Assembly: GCF_006503695.1 (NCBI RefSeq)
Contig: NZ_SBIK01000007.1
Coordinates: 1,336 to 65,335 of the forward strand
Source of the DNA: Tepidiphilus succinatimandens
GTDB lineage: Bacteria; Pseudomonadota; Gammaproteobacteria; Burkholderiales; Rhodocyclaceae
Direction of reading: 5' to 3'
DNA: 64,000 nucleotides
The notes beneath the pieces are model-generated. The model made no database searches. It saw nothing but the letters and a program-made list of their open reading frames with translations, and was not told the origin of the DNA. Below, one piece after another: positions 50,309 to 59,652 of the stretch. Numbering within the stretch: position 1 is the first letter of the stretch; each line of letters opens with the position of its first letter. Both the position numbers and the translations under genes were made by a program.

Positions 50309-51563
50309 ATTTCCTCCGATCATCGATCACCTTGCCGTCGTTCGGCAGGCTGCCTGGCGGCACGAAACGCACCTCGCCGCGCAGCTTGGTGATCTCGCGC
50401 AAGCTCGTCTCGATCGCCTGACGCAGATCGTCGTCCCCCTGCGCCACTTCGCACTCGAGAATCATGACGTCGGAGAGATTCGGATTCTCGACCACCAACC
50501 GGGCGCGCCGCACTTCAGGGTGGCGCGAAGCCACCGCCAGCACCTGCGAGGGATGCACGAACATCCCTTTGACCTTGGTCGTCTGATCCGCCCGTCCGAG
50601 CCAGCCGCGGATGCGCGTGTTGGTGCGCCCGCAGGGCGAGATGCCGGGCAAGACGGCCGAGAGATCCCCCGTACCGAAGCGGATCAGGGGATAGACCGGA
50701 TTGAAGGTAGTGACCACCACCTCCCCCACCTCACCCTCGGGCACCGGTTCGCTCCCGCCCGGGCGCACGATCTCGACGATCACGTCCTCGTCGAGTACCA
50801 GCCCCTCGCGCGCCTCGGTCTCGTAGGCGACGAGGCCCAGATCCGCGGTGGCGTAGCCCTGATAGGCGTCGATGCCGGCTTCGGCCACTTCGCGCTGCAG
50901 TGCCGGAGGGAACGCTTCGCCAGAAACGAAAGCCTTGCGCAGGGAAAGCGCCACGCCTGCCTCACGGCACTTGTGGATCAGGATGCGCAGGAAGGAAGGT
51001 GTACCGGTGTAGGCATTCGGTTTCAAATCGGCGATCGCCTGTACCTGCAGTTCGGTCTGCCCGACTCCGGCCGGAAAGACGGTGCAGCCGAGCGCATGCG
51101 CACCGGTCTCCATCATGCTGCCCGCTGGCGTCATGTGATAGGAAAAAGTGTTCTGTACCAGATCCCCTTCGGCGAAACCGGCGGCGAAAAGGGCACGCGC
51201 CACGCGGTAATGATCCGGCCGGTTGCCCTCGGGCTCGTAGATCGGGCCGGGGGAAGCGAATACGCGCAGCACCTCCCGCCCCCACCCGGCAGCGGCGAAA
51301 CCGCCGAACGGCCGCTCGCGCTGTTGCAGTTCCAGCAATTCCGACTTGCGCACCACCGGCAGCCGGGCGAGCGCCGCGCGCGAAGTGATCTCACTTGGAT
51401 CGATGTCGGCGAGCAATCTGGCGTAGGCCGGCGCATGCGCCTTGGCATGCGCGATCTGCGCCGGCAAGCGGGCAAAGAGATCGGCTTCACGCCGCTCCTG
51501 CGGCCAGGTCTCGCGCTCGTCGTAGTAGCGGCGCCGCGCCGCCCGAGTCGTCCCCTGGGTCAT
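50301..51563 (-). CDS. PaaK-like phenylacetate-CoA ligase family protein
   Basis: Adenylate-forming enzyme activating an (aryl)carboxylic acid to its CoA thioester. YTGTPSFLRILI, YQGYATADLGLVAYE, RFGTGDLSAVLPG and the C-terminal GRADQTTKVKGMFVHPSQV follow the PaaK pattern. 420 residues, a little shorter than classical PaaK (about 435). The early TSGTTG-type loop is degenerate here (FASPGPIYEP), as in several paralogues, so the substrate may differ from phenylacetate. Overlaps the racemase gene. Confidence 0.8.
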   Translation of the reverse strand: MTQGTTRAARRRYYDERETWPQERREADLFARLPAQIAHAKAHAPAYARLLADIDPSEITSRAALARLPVVRKSELLELQQRERPFGGFAAAGWGREVLRVFASPGPIYEPEGNRPDHYRVARALFAAGFAEGDLVQNTFSYHMTPAGSMMETGAHALGCTVFPAGVGQTELQVQAIADLKPNAYTGTPSFLRILIHKCREAGVALSLRKAFVSGEAFPPALQREVAEAGIDAYQGYATADLGLVAYETEAREGLVLDEDVIVEIVRPGGSEPVPEGEVGEVVVTTFNPVYPLIRFGTGDLSAVLPGISPCGRTNTRIRGWLGRADQTTKVKGMFVHPSQVLAVASRHPEVRRARLVVENPNLSDVMILECEVAQGDDDLRQAIETSLREITKLRGEVRFVPPGSLPNDGKVIDDRRKYD

Positions 51564-51575
51564 GTGTTCTCTCCG

Positions 51576-52412
51576 TCAAGACAGCCAGCGCTTGCGCCGA
51601 CGATAATGTTTCACCTCGCGGAAGCTCTTGCGCCCCTGCGACGACAGACCGAGGTAGAACTCCTTCACGTCCTCGTTCTCGCGCAGTTCCTGAGCGTCGC
51701 CCTCCATCACCACGCGGCCGTTTTCCAGGATGTAGCCGAAATTGGCGTAGCGCAGCGCCACCATGGTGTTCTGTTCGGCGAGCAGAAAGCTCACGTTTTC
51801 CTTGGCGTTGAGCTCATGCACGATTTCGAAAATCTCTTCGACCACCTGCGGCGCCAGGCCCATGGAAGGTTCGTCGAGCAGGATCATCTCGGGCGCGGCC
51901 ATGAGCGCCCGGCCGATGGCGCACATCTGCTGCTCGCCGCCCGAGGTGTAGCCGGCCTGCGACTTGCGCCGCTCCTTGAGCCGGGGGAAGTAGTGATAGA
52001 CGCGCTCGAGCGCCTGGCCGAGCTGGGCGCGCGAGAGCCTGCGCGTGTAGGCCCCGGTGAGAAGATTTTCCTCGATGGTGAGGTGCTCGAAACAGTGCCG
52101 CCCCTCCATCACCTGGATGACACCCCGGCGCACCAGCTCGTTGGGCGTGAGATCATCCACGCGTTCCCCCTTGAAGCTGATCGAGCCTTTGGTCACCTCG
52201 CCGCGCTCGGCGCGCAGCAGGTTGGAGATGGCCTTGAGCGTGGTCGATTTGCCCGCCCCGTTCGCGCCGAGCAGGGCGACGACGCCGCCGCGCGGCACTT
52301 CGAGCGAGACGCCCTTGAGCACCAGGATCACGTGGTCGTAGATCACCTCGACGTTGTTGACGACGAGATAGGGTTCGCCGCCGGCGGCCCCGCGAAGCGC
52401 TTCAGCATTCAT
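51576..52412 (-). CDS. livF: Liv-type ABC transporter ATPase (LivF)
   Basis: One of two ATPases of a branched-chain-amino-acid-type ABC importer. Walker A GANGAGKST near residue 49, signature SGGEQQM, Walker B MILLDEPSMGLAP. 278 residues with a short basic tail beyond the normal LivF end. It lies between the binding protein gene and the PaaK-like gene. In this family substrates include amino acids, short amides and aromatic or aliphatic acids; the neighbours favour acids. Confidence 0.9.
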   Translation of the reverse strand: MNAEALRGAAGGEPYLVVNNVEVIYDHVILVLKGVSLEVPRGGVVALLGANGAGKSTTLKAISNLLRAERGEVTKGSISFKGERVDDLTPNELVRRGVIQVMEGRHCFEHLTIEENLLTGAYTRRLSRAQLGQALERVYHYFPRLKERRKSQAGYTSGGEQQMCAIGRALMAAPEMILLDEPSMGLAPQVVEEIFEIVHELNAKENVSFLLAEQNTMVALRYANFGYILENGRVVMEGDAQELRENEDVKEFYLGLSSQGRKSFREVKHYRRRKRWLS

Positions 52413-52480
52413 GCCCAGCCCTCATCCTTGGCTCTCCTGTCCCCAAGCGCGGCGGCCCGTCGAGGACCGCCGCCAATGCC

Positions 52481-53812
52481 TCACTGCTCCTTGCTGCAAT
52501 CACGCGGCGTGATGCCTTTTTCCTTGGCGTAGGCCGCCGCCGACTCTTCCACCAGCGAGCGCACCAGCTTGCGGTCTGGTTCGATCCAGTCGGAGACCGA
52601 CACCCACTTCGTGCCGTCCCACTGCTGGAAGCGCACCCGCCCCGAGCCCTCGTGGTCGGCGCACGACAGTGCCAGCGCCGGCATCAGGCCCTTGGCGCCG
52701 ATTGCCTCCAGCCGCTTCTCGTCGAGCTTGAGGTTTTCCAGCGCCCAGCGCATCTGCTCGCCGGTGACCGGCTTGCCCTTGCCGAATTTCTCCTGCGCGA
52801 GCCGCAGCGCTTCCACGTAGATGATGCCGTGGCCCACGCCGCGGTTGTAATAGGTGCTGCCGACGCGCTTGGGATCCTGCATATCGCCCTGGCCTTTGGC
52901 ATAGACGAGCTTCTGGATGTCCTGGATGACGGCGAAGTCGGTGCCCGCCGGGTTGAACGCCCCGGCCACGAAGCCCTTGGCGGCATCGCCCGCCGGCACG
53001 ACGTCCTCCTCGGCCCCGGACCACCACCAGCCCACGATCCGCTCGGCCGGGAAACCCGTGCGCGCCGCAGTCTTCAGGGCCGTCGGGTTCGACACGCCAT
53101 AGGTGAGCAGAATCACGTAATCCGGTCGCATCTGCCGGATCTGCAGCCACTGCGCCTGCTGCTCGTTGCCGGGCATGGCCACGGCGATCTTCTCGGTGGT
53201 GAAACCCCACTTCTGCGCCAAGCGGTCGAGCACGGGGAAAGGCTCCTTGCCCGGGGCGAAGTCGAGATAGAGCACGGCGATCTTCTTGCCCTTGAGCTTG
53301 TCCATGCCGCCCTCGCGCTGGCCGAGGTAGCCGACGATGGCCGAGGCCTGCGACCAGTAAGTGGCGATCATGGGGAAGACCCAGGGGAAGACGCGCCCGT
53401 CGGCGGTGTCCGAGCGGCCGATGCCGATCGACAGCAGCGGGATCTTGTCCTGCGGCACGCGCTCGAACACGCCGAAGGTGATGCCGGTGGAGACCGGGGC
53501 GAAGAGCACGTTCTGCTGATCCCCCTGTTTCTTCAGCCGCTCGTAGCACTCCACGCCGCGCGCGTTGTTGTATTCTGTCTCGCATTCCTGCCACACGAGC
53601 TTGACACCATTGACCCCGCCCTCGCGCTCGTTGATGAGCTTCATGTAGTCGATCCAGCCGCCGAACACCCCCGTGCCGCCGGCCGCGTACGGTCCGACGC
53701 GATAGCTCGGCAAGCCGAGGTACTGTTCCGCCGCCTGCGCCGTACCCAGACCGGCCGCGCCCCAGACGGTGGCCGCCGCCACCGCCGTCAGCCATGCTTT
53801 TTTCAGTTTCAT
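52481..53812 (-). CDS. Liv-type ABC transporter substrate-binding protein
   Basis: Periplasmic receptor with a signal peptide (LTAVAAATVWGAAGLGTAQA) and a periplasmic-binding type I fold: GGWIDYMKLINEREGGVNG, TGITFGVFERVPQDKIPLLS and GWWWSGAEEDVVPAG. 443 residues, larger than LivJ/LivK (about 365), in line with receptors found beside acyl- and aryl-CoA ligases. The AGGAGG site decides the start: it is seven bases before the ATG at 53812 and too near the ATG at 53818. Confidence 0.9.
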   Translation of the reverse strand: MKLKKAWLTAVAAATVWGAAGLGTAQAAEQYLGLPSYRVGPYAAGGTGVFGGWIDYMKLINEREGGVNGVKLVWQECETEYNNARGVECYERLKKQGDQQNVLFAPVSTGITFGVFERVPQDKIPLLSIGIGRSDTADGRVFPWVFPMIATYWSQASAIVGYLGQREGGMDKLKGKKIAVLYLDFAPGKEPFPVLDRLAQKWGFTTEKIAVAMPGNEQQAQWLQIRQMRPDYVILLTYGVSNPTALKTAARTGFPAERIVGWWWSGAEEDVVPAGDAAKGFVAGAFNPAGTDFAVIQDIQKLVYAKGQGDMQDPKRVGSTYYNRGVGHGIIYVEALRLAQEKFGKGKPVTGEQMRWALENLKLDEKRLEAIGAKGLMPALALSCADHEGSGRVRFQQWDGTKWVSVSDWIEPDRKLVRSLVEESAAAYAKEKGITPRDCSKEQ

Positions 53813-53865
53813 CGCCATGCCTCCTCTTGGTGTGGTGAAACGCCCGCGCCGTCGACCGCCTCCGC

Positions 53866-54933
53866 TCAGTGCGGGAAAGGCCACAGGCGCAGTTTCTCCT
53901 TGCCGATCTGCCACAGGCGGGTGAGGCCGTGCGGCTCGACGATCAGGAAGAAGATGATGAGCACGCCGAACACGATCAACTCCAGGTTCGAGGCGAGCGT
54001 GGCCGGGACGAGCGCCCCGACCGAAGTGTGCATCAGCACGTTGAGTCCCACCGGCAGCAACAGGATGAAGGCCGCGCCGAGAAAAGCCCCCAGCACCGAA
54101 CCCATCCCACCGATGATGATCATGAAGAGGATCTTGAAGGAAAGATCGAGCCCGAAGCCATCGGGCTCCACCGTGCCGAGGTAGGTGTAGGCGTAGAGCC
54201 CGCCGGCGATGCCGCAGTAAAAGGAAGAGACGGCGAAGGCGAGCAGCTTGGTCTTCATGAGCGGAATGCCGATCACCTCGGCCGCCACGTCCATGTCGCG
54301 CACCGCCATCCACGAGCGGCCCGTGTTGGTGCGCGCGAGATTCTTCGCCACCAGGGCGAGCAGCGAGACGATGGCGAGCGTGAGCAGATACTTGCGCGCC
54401 GGCGTATCGAAAGCGAAGCCGAAGATCTCGATGCGCTGCGCGGTGATGATGCCGGAGGAAGAATAGTTGGAGAACCAGGGAAACTTGGCGAGCGCCCAGA
54501 CGATGAAGAACTGCGCCGCCAGCGTAGCCATGGCGAGGTAGAAACCCTTGATGCGCAGCGAAGGCAGGCCGAAGACGACCCCCACGGCCGCCGCGCTCAG
54601 CCCGCCGAGGACGAGTCCCACCAGGAAAGGCAGCCCGTCGAGGCGCAGCAAGAAATTGTAAGTGGCGTACGCCCCCACGGCCATGAAGGCCCCCGTGCCC
54701 AGCGACAGCTGCCCGGCGTAACCGGTGAGGATGTTGAGCCCCAGGGCAGCGAGGGCGAACACCAGTACCGGCGTGAGCACCGCCTGCAGCCAGTATTCGC
54801 TCGCCACGAAGGGCGCGACGAAGAACGCCGCAGCCACGAGCGCCGCCATGACGATGCGGTCCTGCTTGATGGGGAAAATCTGCTGATCTTCCTCGTAGCT
54901 CGCCTTGAACTGTCCCGCCTCGCGATAGATCAT
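53866..54933 (-). CDS. livM: Liv-type ABC transporter permease (LivM)
   Basis: Membrane subunit with about ten helices; LNILTGYAGQLSLGTGAFMAVGAYATY and MIIIGGMGSVLGAFLGAAFI are LivM signatures. 355 residues. N-terminal soluble stretch (1-30) precedes the first helix. Follows livH by 21 bases. Confidence 0.92.
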   Translation of the reverse strand: MIYREAGQFKASYEEDQQIFPIKQDRIVMAALVAAAFFVAPFVASEYWLQAVLTPVLVFALAALGLNILTGYAGQLSLGTGAFMAVGAYATYNFLLRLDGLPFLVGLVLGGLSAAAVGVVFGLPSLRIKGFYLAMATLAAQFFIVWALAKFPWFSNYSSSGIITAQRIEIFGFAFDTPARKYLLTLAIVSLLALVAKNLARTNTGRSWMAVRDMDVAAEVIGIPLMKTKLLAFAVSSFYCGIAGGLYAYTYLGTVEPDGFGLDLSFKILFMIIIGGMGSVLGAFLGAAFILLLPVGLNVLMHTSVGALVPATLASNLELIVFGVLIIFFLIVEPHGLTRLWQIGKEKLRLWPFPH

Positions 54934-54954
54934 CTCACGTTCCTCCCGATACCG

Positions 54955-55881
54955 TCAGACGCGGTCGATGTGTTTTTCGCCGAAGAGCCCCTCGGGCCGG
55001 ATCAGCAGGAAGACGAGCGCCAACACGTAGGGAAACCACGAATCGATCCCCCCGCCCACGAAAGGCCCGAGATACACTTCGGCCAGTTTCTCGCTCGCCC
55101 CGATGATGAGCCCGCCGACGATGGCGCCGGGCACCGAAGTGAGCCCGCCGAGGATCAGCACCGGCAGCGCCTTGAGCGCCGTATAGGTGAGCGCGAACTG
55201 TACGCCGTTGCGCGAGCCCCACACCAGCCCGGCCACGATGGCCACGAACCCGGCCACCGCCCACACGATCACCCAGATGCGCTGCAGCGGAATGCCGATC
55301 GACAGCGCCGCCTGGTGATCGTCCGCCACCGCCCGCAGCGCCCGCCCCACCTTGGTGTATTGGAAGAAGAGCGCGAGCACCGCCACCAGCACCCCGGCCA
55401 CCGTGGCTGCGACGAGATCGAACTTGGAGATCATGAGGTTGTAGCGCTCGAGCAGCCCCATCACCGGCTCGTCGGCGATGCCCAGATCCAGCCCACGCAC
55501 CACCGCCCCCCACATACCTTGCGCCACCCCCTCGATGAGGTAGCTGAGCCCGATGGTGGCCATGAAGAGGGTGATCGCCGGCTGATTGACGAGCTTGCGC
55601 AGCATGAAGCGCTCCACCAGCCAGGCGAGCAGCACCATGACGACGGCGGTGAGTAGCAGCGCGATCCAGAAAAGCCCCGCCCACTCGGGCGAAAGCCCCA
55701 GCCAGGCCGGCAGACGCTCGGTGAGCCCCACGAACGTGAGCGCGGCGAAGAAGACCATCGCCCCCTGGGCGAAATTGAGCACGCCGGACGCCTTGAAGAT
55801 GAGCACGAATCCCAGCGCCACCAGGGCATAGAGCATGCCGGCCAGCAGACCGCCGATCAGCACTTCCAGAAAGAATCCCAT
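54955..55881 (-). CDS. livH: Liv-type ABC transporter permease (LivH)
   Basis: Second membrane subunit; LLAGMLYALVALGFVLIFKASGVLNFAQGAMVFFAA is the LivH start, and PVLILGGLTSVPGAIVGGLIIGASE its C-terminal motif. 308 residues. It lies 13 bases after livG. Confidence 0.92.
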   Translation of the reverse strand: MGFFLEVLIGGLLAGMLYALVALGFVLIFKASGVLNFAQGAMVFFAALTFVGLTERLPAWLGLSPEWAGLFWIALLLTAVVMVLLAWLVERFMLRKLVNQPAITLFMATIGLSYLIEGVAQGMWGAVVRGLDLGIADEPVMGLLERYNLMISKFDLVAATVAGVLVAVLALFFQYTKVGRALRAVADDHQAALSIGIPLQRIWVIVWAVAGFVAIVAGLVWGSRNGVQFALTYTALKALPVLILGGLTSVPGAIVGGLIIGASEKLAEVYLGPFVGGGIDSWFPYVLALVFLLIRPEGLFGEKHIDRV

Positions 55882-55894
55882 CGTCCGCTCCTCC

Positions 55895-56677
55895 TCAATG
55901 CCCGGCGCCGAGATAGGCTTCGATCACGACCGGATCGTTGCGCACCTCATCGGGCGGCCCGTCGCCGATCTTGCGGCCGTAATCGAGCACCACCACCCGG
56001 TCGGAGATGTCCATCACCACGCCCATGTCGTGCTCGATGAGCACGATGGTGGTGCCCAACTGCTCGTTCACGTCGAGGATGAAGCGGCACATGTCCTGCT
56101 TCTCCTCCACGTTCATGCCGGCCATGGGCTCGTCGAGCAGCAGCAGCGACGGCTCGGCCGCCAGCGCCCGGGCGAGCTCCACCCGCTTTTGCAGGCCGTA
56201 GGGCAGGCGCCCCACCGGCGTCTTGCGGATGTTCTGGATCTCGAGGAAATCGATGATCTCCTCGACGCGCTTGCGATGCGCGATCTCCTCGCGCCGGCTC
56301 GGCCCCCAGTAGAGCGCATTCCACAGGAAATTTCGCCGCATCATGAGGTTGCGACCGGTCATGATGTTGTCGAGCACCGTCATGCCCTTGAAGAGCGCGA
56401 TGTTCTGAAAGGTGCGGGCGATGCCCTGCGCCGCCGCCTCGTGCGGGTTCATTCGCCGCCGCTCCTGGCCACGGAAGACGATGCGCCCCTGCTGCGGGTG
56501 ATACACCCCGTTGATGACGTTGAGCATGGAGCTCTTGCCCGCGCCGTTGGGGCCGATGATGGCGCGGATCTCGCCCTCGCGCACGTCGAAACTGATGTTG
56601 GTGAGCGCCTTGACCCCGCCGAACGACAGCGAAATGTTCTGCAGATCGAGGATCACGTCGCCGATGACTCGCGCCAT
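55895..56677 (-). CDS. livG: Liv-type ABC transporter ATPase (LivG)
   Basis: ATPase subunit; Walker A GPNGAGKSS near residue 41, LPYGLQKRVELARALA as the LivG-type signature, Walker B LLLLDEPMAGMN. 260 residues. The gene order ligase-livG-livH-livM-receptor-livF makes the transporter complete. Confidence 0.92.
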   Translation of the reverse strand: MARVIGDVILDLQNISLSFGGVKALTNISFDVREGEIRAIIGPNGAGKSSMLNVINGVYHPQQGRIVFRGQERRRMNPHEAAAQGIARTFQNIALFKGMTVLDNIMTGRNLMMRRNFLWNALYWGPSRREEIAHRKRVEEIIDFLEIQNIRKTPVGRLPYGLQKRVELARALAAEPSLLLLDEPMAGMNVEEKQDMCRFILDVNEQLGTTIVLIEHDMGVVMDISDRVVVLDYGRKIGDGPPDEVRNDPVVIEAYLGAGH

Positions 56678-56688
56678 TTCCTCCTCCT

Positions 56689-58668
56689 TCAGCCTTGCGC
56701 GCGCGGCGAGGGCGGAAAGACCTTCGCGTCGCGGATGCGCACCTCGGCGGCGATCTTGCCGGCGCGCCCGTCCTCGTACTTGACCGCCGTCTCGATGTAT
56801 TGGCTGTCCTTGCCGGCATAGAGCGCCTCGACCAGCACGGCATACTTCTCGGCGATGAAGCGCCGGCGCACCTTGCGCGTGCGGGTGAGCTCCTCGTCGT
56901 CGGCATCGAGCTCCTTGTGCAGGATGAGGAAACGCCGGATCTGCGAGCCGCTCATCTGCGGATCGTGGCTCAGGTCTTCATTGACCTCTTCCACGCACTG
57001 CTGGATCAAATCGTAGACGGCCGGCTGCTGCGCCAGATCGGTGTAGCCCGAATAGGCGAGCCCCCGGCGCTCGGCCCAGTTGCCCACCGCCTCCAGGTCG
57101 ATGTTGATGAAGGCGGTCACGTAAGGGCGATCGTGCCCGAAGGCCACCGCCTCCTTGATGAGGGGGAAGAACTTGAGCTTGTTCTCGATGTAGTTGGGCG
57201 CGAATATCGAGCCGTCCTTGAGCCTTCCCACGTCCTTGGCCCGGTCGATGATCTTGAGGTGCCCATCCTCGTCGAAGAAGCCCGCATCCCCGGTCATGAA
57301 GTAGCCTTCTTCGTCGAAGGCCTCGGCCGTATCCTGCGGCCGCTTGTAGTAGGCCTTGAGCAGCATCGGACCGCGCACGCGGATCTCGCCGTTGTCGGCG
57401 ATTTTCACCTCCACCCCAGGGGCGGGCTTGCCCACCGAGTCGAGCTTGACCTCGCCGTCGGGTTGCAGGCAGACGTAGGCGCAGGTCTCCGTCTGACCGT
57501 AGAGCTGCTTGAGGTTGATGCCGATCGAGCGGTAGAAACGGAAGAGATCCGGCCCGATCGCCGCCCCGGCCGTATAGGCCACGCGCAGGCGCGACAGGCC
57601 GAGCACGTTGCGCAGCGGCCCATAGACCAGGATCTCGCCCAAGGCGTAGTGCAGGCGCTGCAGCAGCGGCACCGGCCTGCCTTCGAGGATCTGGATGCCG
57701 CAGCGCTCGGCCACCTTCATGAAATGGCGGAACATCGCCTGCTTCAAACGCCCGGCATCCTCCATGCGGATCCACACCTGCGTGCGCAGGTTCTCGAACA
57801 CGCGCGGCGGGGCGAAGTAGTACGTGGGACCGATCTCGCGCAGATCGGTCATCACCGTCTCGCTCGACTCGGGGCAATTGATGGTGAAGCCTGCCGCGTA
57901 AGCCTGGGCATAAGAGAAAAGATGGTCCCCCACCCAGGCCATCGGCAGGTAGGAGAGCACTTCCTCGCGGTCGGTGAGGTGGTCGAACTGCACCCCGCCC
58001 ATGCCGGCGAAGAGGAACGCCCGATGCGTCTGGCACACCCCCTTGGGCTTGCCAGTAGTGCCCGACGTGTAGAGCATCACCGAGACGTCGTCGCTCTCCC
58101 CTTTCTCGATCTCCTCGTCGACGAAATCGGGCTGGTTGCGGTCGTGGATGCGCCCGGCCTCCAGGAGCTCGTCCAGCCCCTGCAGCAGCGGCTGGGTGTA
58201 ATGGCGCATGCCACGCGGATCGTCGTAGAAGATGCGCTCGAGCGAGGGCAGGCGGTCGAGGATCTCGAGGAGCTTGTCGACCTGCTCCTGATCCTCCACC
58301 ACCGCCATCTTGACCTCGGCATCCTGCAGCACGTAGGCCATCTCCTCGGCGATCGCATCTTGGTAGAGCAGCACCGGGATGCCCCCCAGACATTGCGCCG
58401 CGGCCACCGCCAGGTAGAGGCGTGGCCGGTTGTCGCCGACGATGGCCAGGCGATCGCCACGCCGGAATCCCGCCTCGGCCAGCCCGCAGGCGAGCGCGCG
58501 CACCTGGGCGTAGCACTCGCCCCAGGTGTAGGTTTGCCAGATGCCGTATTCCTTCTCGCGGATCGCCGGCCGGTCGGCGCGTACGCGGGCGTGATGCCGC
58601 AGCAGGCGCGGAAAAGTCTCCAGACCCGGAATGATCGCAGGGGCATGCGGTTTCGTGCCCTCGGCCAT
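56689..58668 (-). CDS. Long-chain acyl-CoA synthetase (AMP-binding)
   Basis: Activates a fatty or similar acid with ATP and CoA. The P-loop LYTSGTTGKPKGV (about residue 200), YGQTETCAY and GYFMTGDAGFFDEDGHLKIIDRAKD are adenylate-forming family motifs; 659 residues is the size of FadD15/bubblegum-like long-chain ligases. Start at the ATG at 58668 with GGAGGAGG; the longer frame to 58833 runs across a hairpin. It heads the operon livGHM-receptor-livF-PaaK-racemase, so import and activation of the same acid are likely coupled. Confidence 0.88.
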   Translation of the reverse strand: MAEGTKPHAPAIIPGLETFPRLLRHHARVRADRPAIREKEYGIWQTYTWGECYAQVRALACGLAEAGFRRGDRLAIVGDNRPRLYLAVAAAQCLGGIPVLLYQDAIAEEMAYVLQDAEVKMAVVEDQEQVDKLLEILDRLPSLERIFYDDPRGMRHYTQPLLQGLDELLEAGRIHDRNQPDFVDEEIEKGESDDVSVMLYTSGTTGKPKGVCQTHRAFLFAGMGGVQFDHLTDREEVLSYLPMAWVGDHLFSYAQAYAAGFTINCPESSETVMTDLREIGPTYYFAPPRVFENLRTQVWIRMEDAGRLKQAMFRHFMKVAERCGIQILEGRPVPLLQRLHYALGEILVYGPLRNVLGLSRLRVAYTAGAAIGPDLFRFYRSIGINLKQLYGQTETCAYVCLQPDGEVKLDSVGKPAPGVEVKIADNGEIRVRGPMLLKAYYKRPQDTAEAFDEEGYFMTGDAGFFDEDGHLKIIDRAKDVGRLKDGSIFAPNYIENKLKFFPLIKEAVAFGHDRPYVTAFINIDLEAVGNWAERRGLAYSGYTDLAQQPAVYDLIQQCVEEVNEDLSHDPQMSGSQIRRFLILHKELDADDEELTRTRKVRRRFIAEKYAVLVEALYAGKDSQYIETAVKYEDGRAGKIAAEVRIRDAKVFPPSPRAQG

Positions 58669-58698
58669 GCCAACCCTCCTCCAATCCGATGAGCGTGT

Positions 58699-58730
58699 GC
58701 CCCGCCGTCGTTTTCTTTTTTCGGCGGGGC
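58699..58730. promoter_or_regulatory. Strong hairpin with T-rich loop upstream of the acyl-CoA ligase operon
   Basis: GCCCCGCCG and CGGCGGGGC form a perfect 9-base stem around a 14-base loop (TCGTTTTCTTTTTT). It lies 31 bases upstream of the minus-strand ligase start, probably in its 5' leader. It could attenuate read-through or act on mRNA stability. Confidence 0.4.
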
Positions 58731-58855
58731 CGTCTCCCTCCACGCGACGGCTGCATTGTGCCGGCGAAGTCTTGCAAGGGTTTGTCAAAAACGTAACGCG
58801 AATGTAACGGCGAGCGCCCGCGGATCCCCTCACACGCGAGATAGCTTTTTTGCAC

Positions 58856-58884
58856 TTGATACTGATTATCGTTTACTATATCAT
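58856..58884 (+). promoter_or_regulatory. tonB promoter
   Basis: TTGATA (58856-58861), a 17-base spacer and TATCAT (58879-58884) form a good sigma-70 promoter 29 bases upstream of the tonB ATG, in the only AT-rich stretch of this region. Confidence 0.6.
58858..58876. promoter_or_regulatory. Fur box in the tonB promoter
   Basis: GATACTGATTATCGTTTAC agrees with the 19-base Fur consensus at about 13-14 positions and covers the -35 to -10 region. Binding of Fe-Fur would block transcription, as expected for iron-uptake genes. Confidence 0.6.
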
Positions 58885-58913
58885 TTGCAAAGAAACGTCT
58901 CACGAACCGAGCC

Positions 58914-59633
58914 ATGACCCAAGAACCTCGCCGCGTCCTTCCGCCCTGGGCGATCCTCGCCGCCCTCTCGCTGCACGGCGCGGTCCTCTACGCCGGGGCA
59001 CGCGCCCTGCCTGAAGTGCAGACGCCTCCTGTCGCCCCGAGCATGACGATCGCCTGGGTCGTTCCGGCACCGGATCCCGCTCCTGCGGCAACGGCGGCCC
59101 CCGCCGTCGAACCTGCGCCGGCCACCGGGCCCTCGCCGACCCCGCCCAAGGCGAAAGCCCCCGCACGCACGACGGCCAAGCCCCGTACTCCTGCCAGATC
59201 CAGCCCGCCGCCGACGCAAGCGGTGACTGCGGCCGCAACCTCGTCCGTCGCGGCAAACGAGGCCGGAGGCGACCCTGCACCCCCTGCGGACACGGCACCG
59301 GCCGCCCCCGTGCGCGGCAATACTGGAAGCACGGAAGCCGCGCCCTTCACCGAACCGCGCTTCGACGCCGCCTATCTCGCCAATCCGCGCCCCTCCTACC
59401 CCCCGGTATCGCGCCAGCTCGGCGAGCAGGGCAAAGTGATCCTGCGCGTACTGGTCGGCGCCGACGGGTCGCCACGCCGCGTCGAACTGGAGCGCTCTTC
59501 CGGCTACCACCGGCTCGACCGGGCCGCGCGCGAGGCCGTCGAGCGCTGGAGATTCGTCCCCGCGCGCCGCGGCGACACCCCGGTCGAAGCCACCGTGCTC
59601 GTCCCCATCGCTTTCTCCCTTTCTTCATCCTGA
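58914..59633 (+). CDS. tonB: TonB energy-transducing protein
   Basis: Spans the periplasm and passes proton-motive energy from ExbB/ExbD to outer-membrane receptors. N-terminal membrane anchor (AILAALSLHGAVLYAG with the conserved His), a Pro/Ala-rich spacer (about 34-140) and the C-terminal domain with PSYPPVSRQLGEQGKVILRVLV and VERWRFVPAR. 239 residues. First gene of the Fur-controlled operon, 20 bases before exbB. Confidence 0.92.
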   Translation: MTQEPRRVLPPWAILAALSLHGAVLYAGARALPEVQTPPVAPSMTIAWVVPAPDPAPAATAAPAVEPAPATGPSPTPPKAKAPARTTAKPRTPARSSPPPTQAVTAAATSSVAANEAGGDPAPPADTAPAAPVRGNTGSTEAAPFTEPRFDAAYLANPRPSYPPVSRQLGEQGKVILRVLVGADGSPRRVELERSSGYHRLDRAAREAVERWRFVPARRGDTPVEATVLVPIAFSLSSS

Positions 59634-59652
59634 CCCTTGCGGAGCCTCACCC

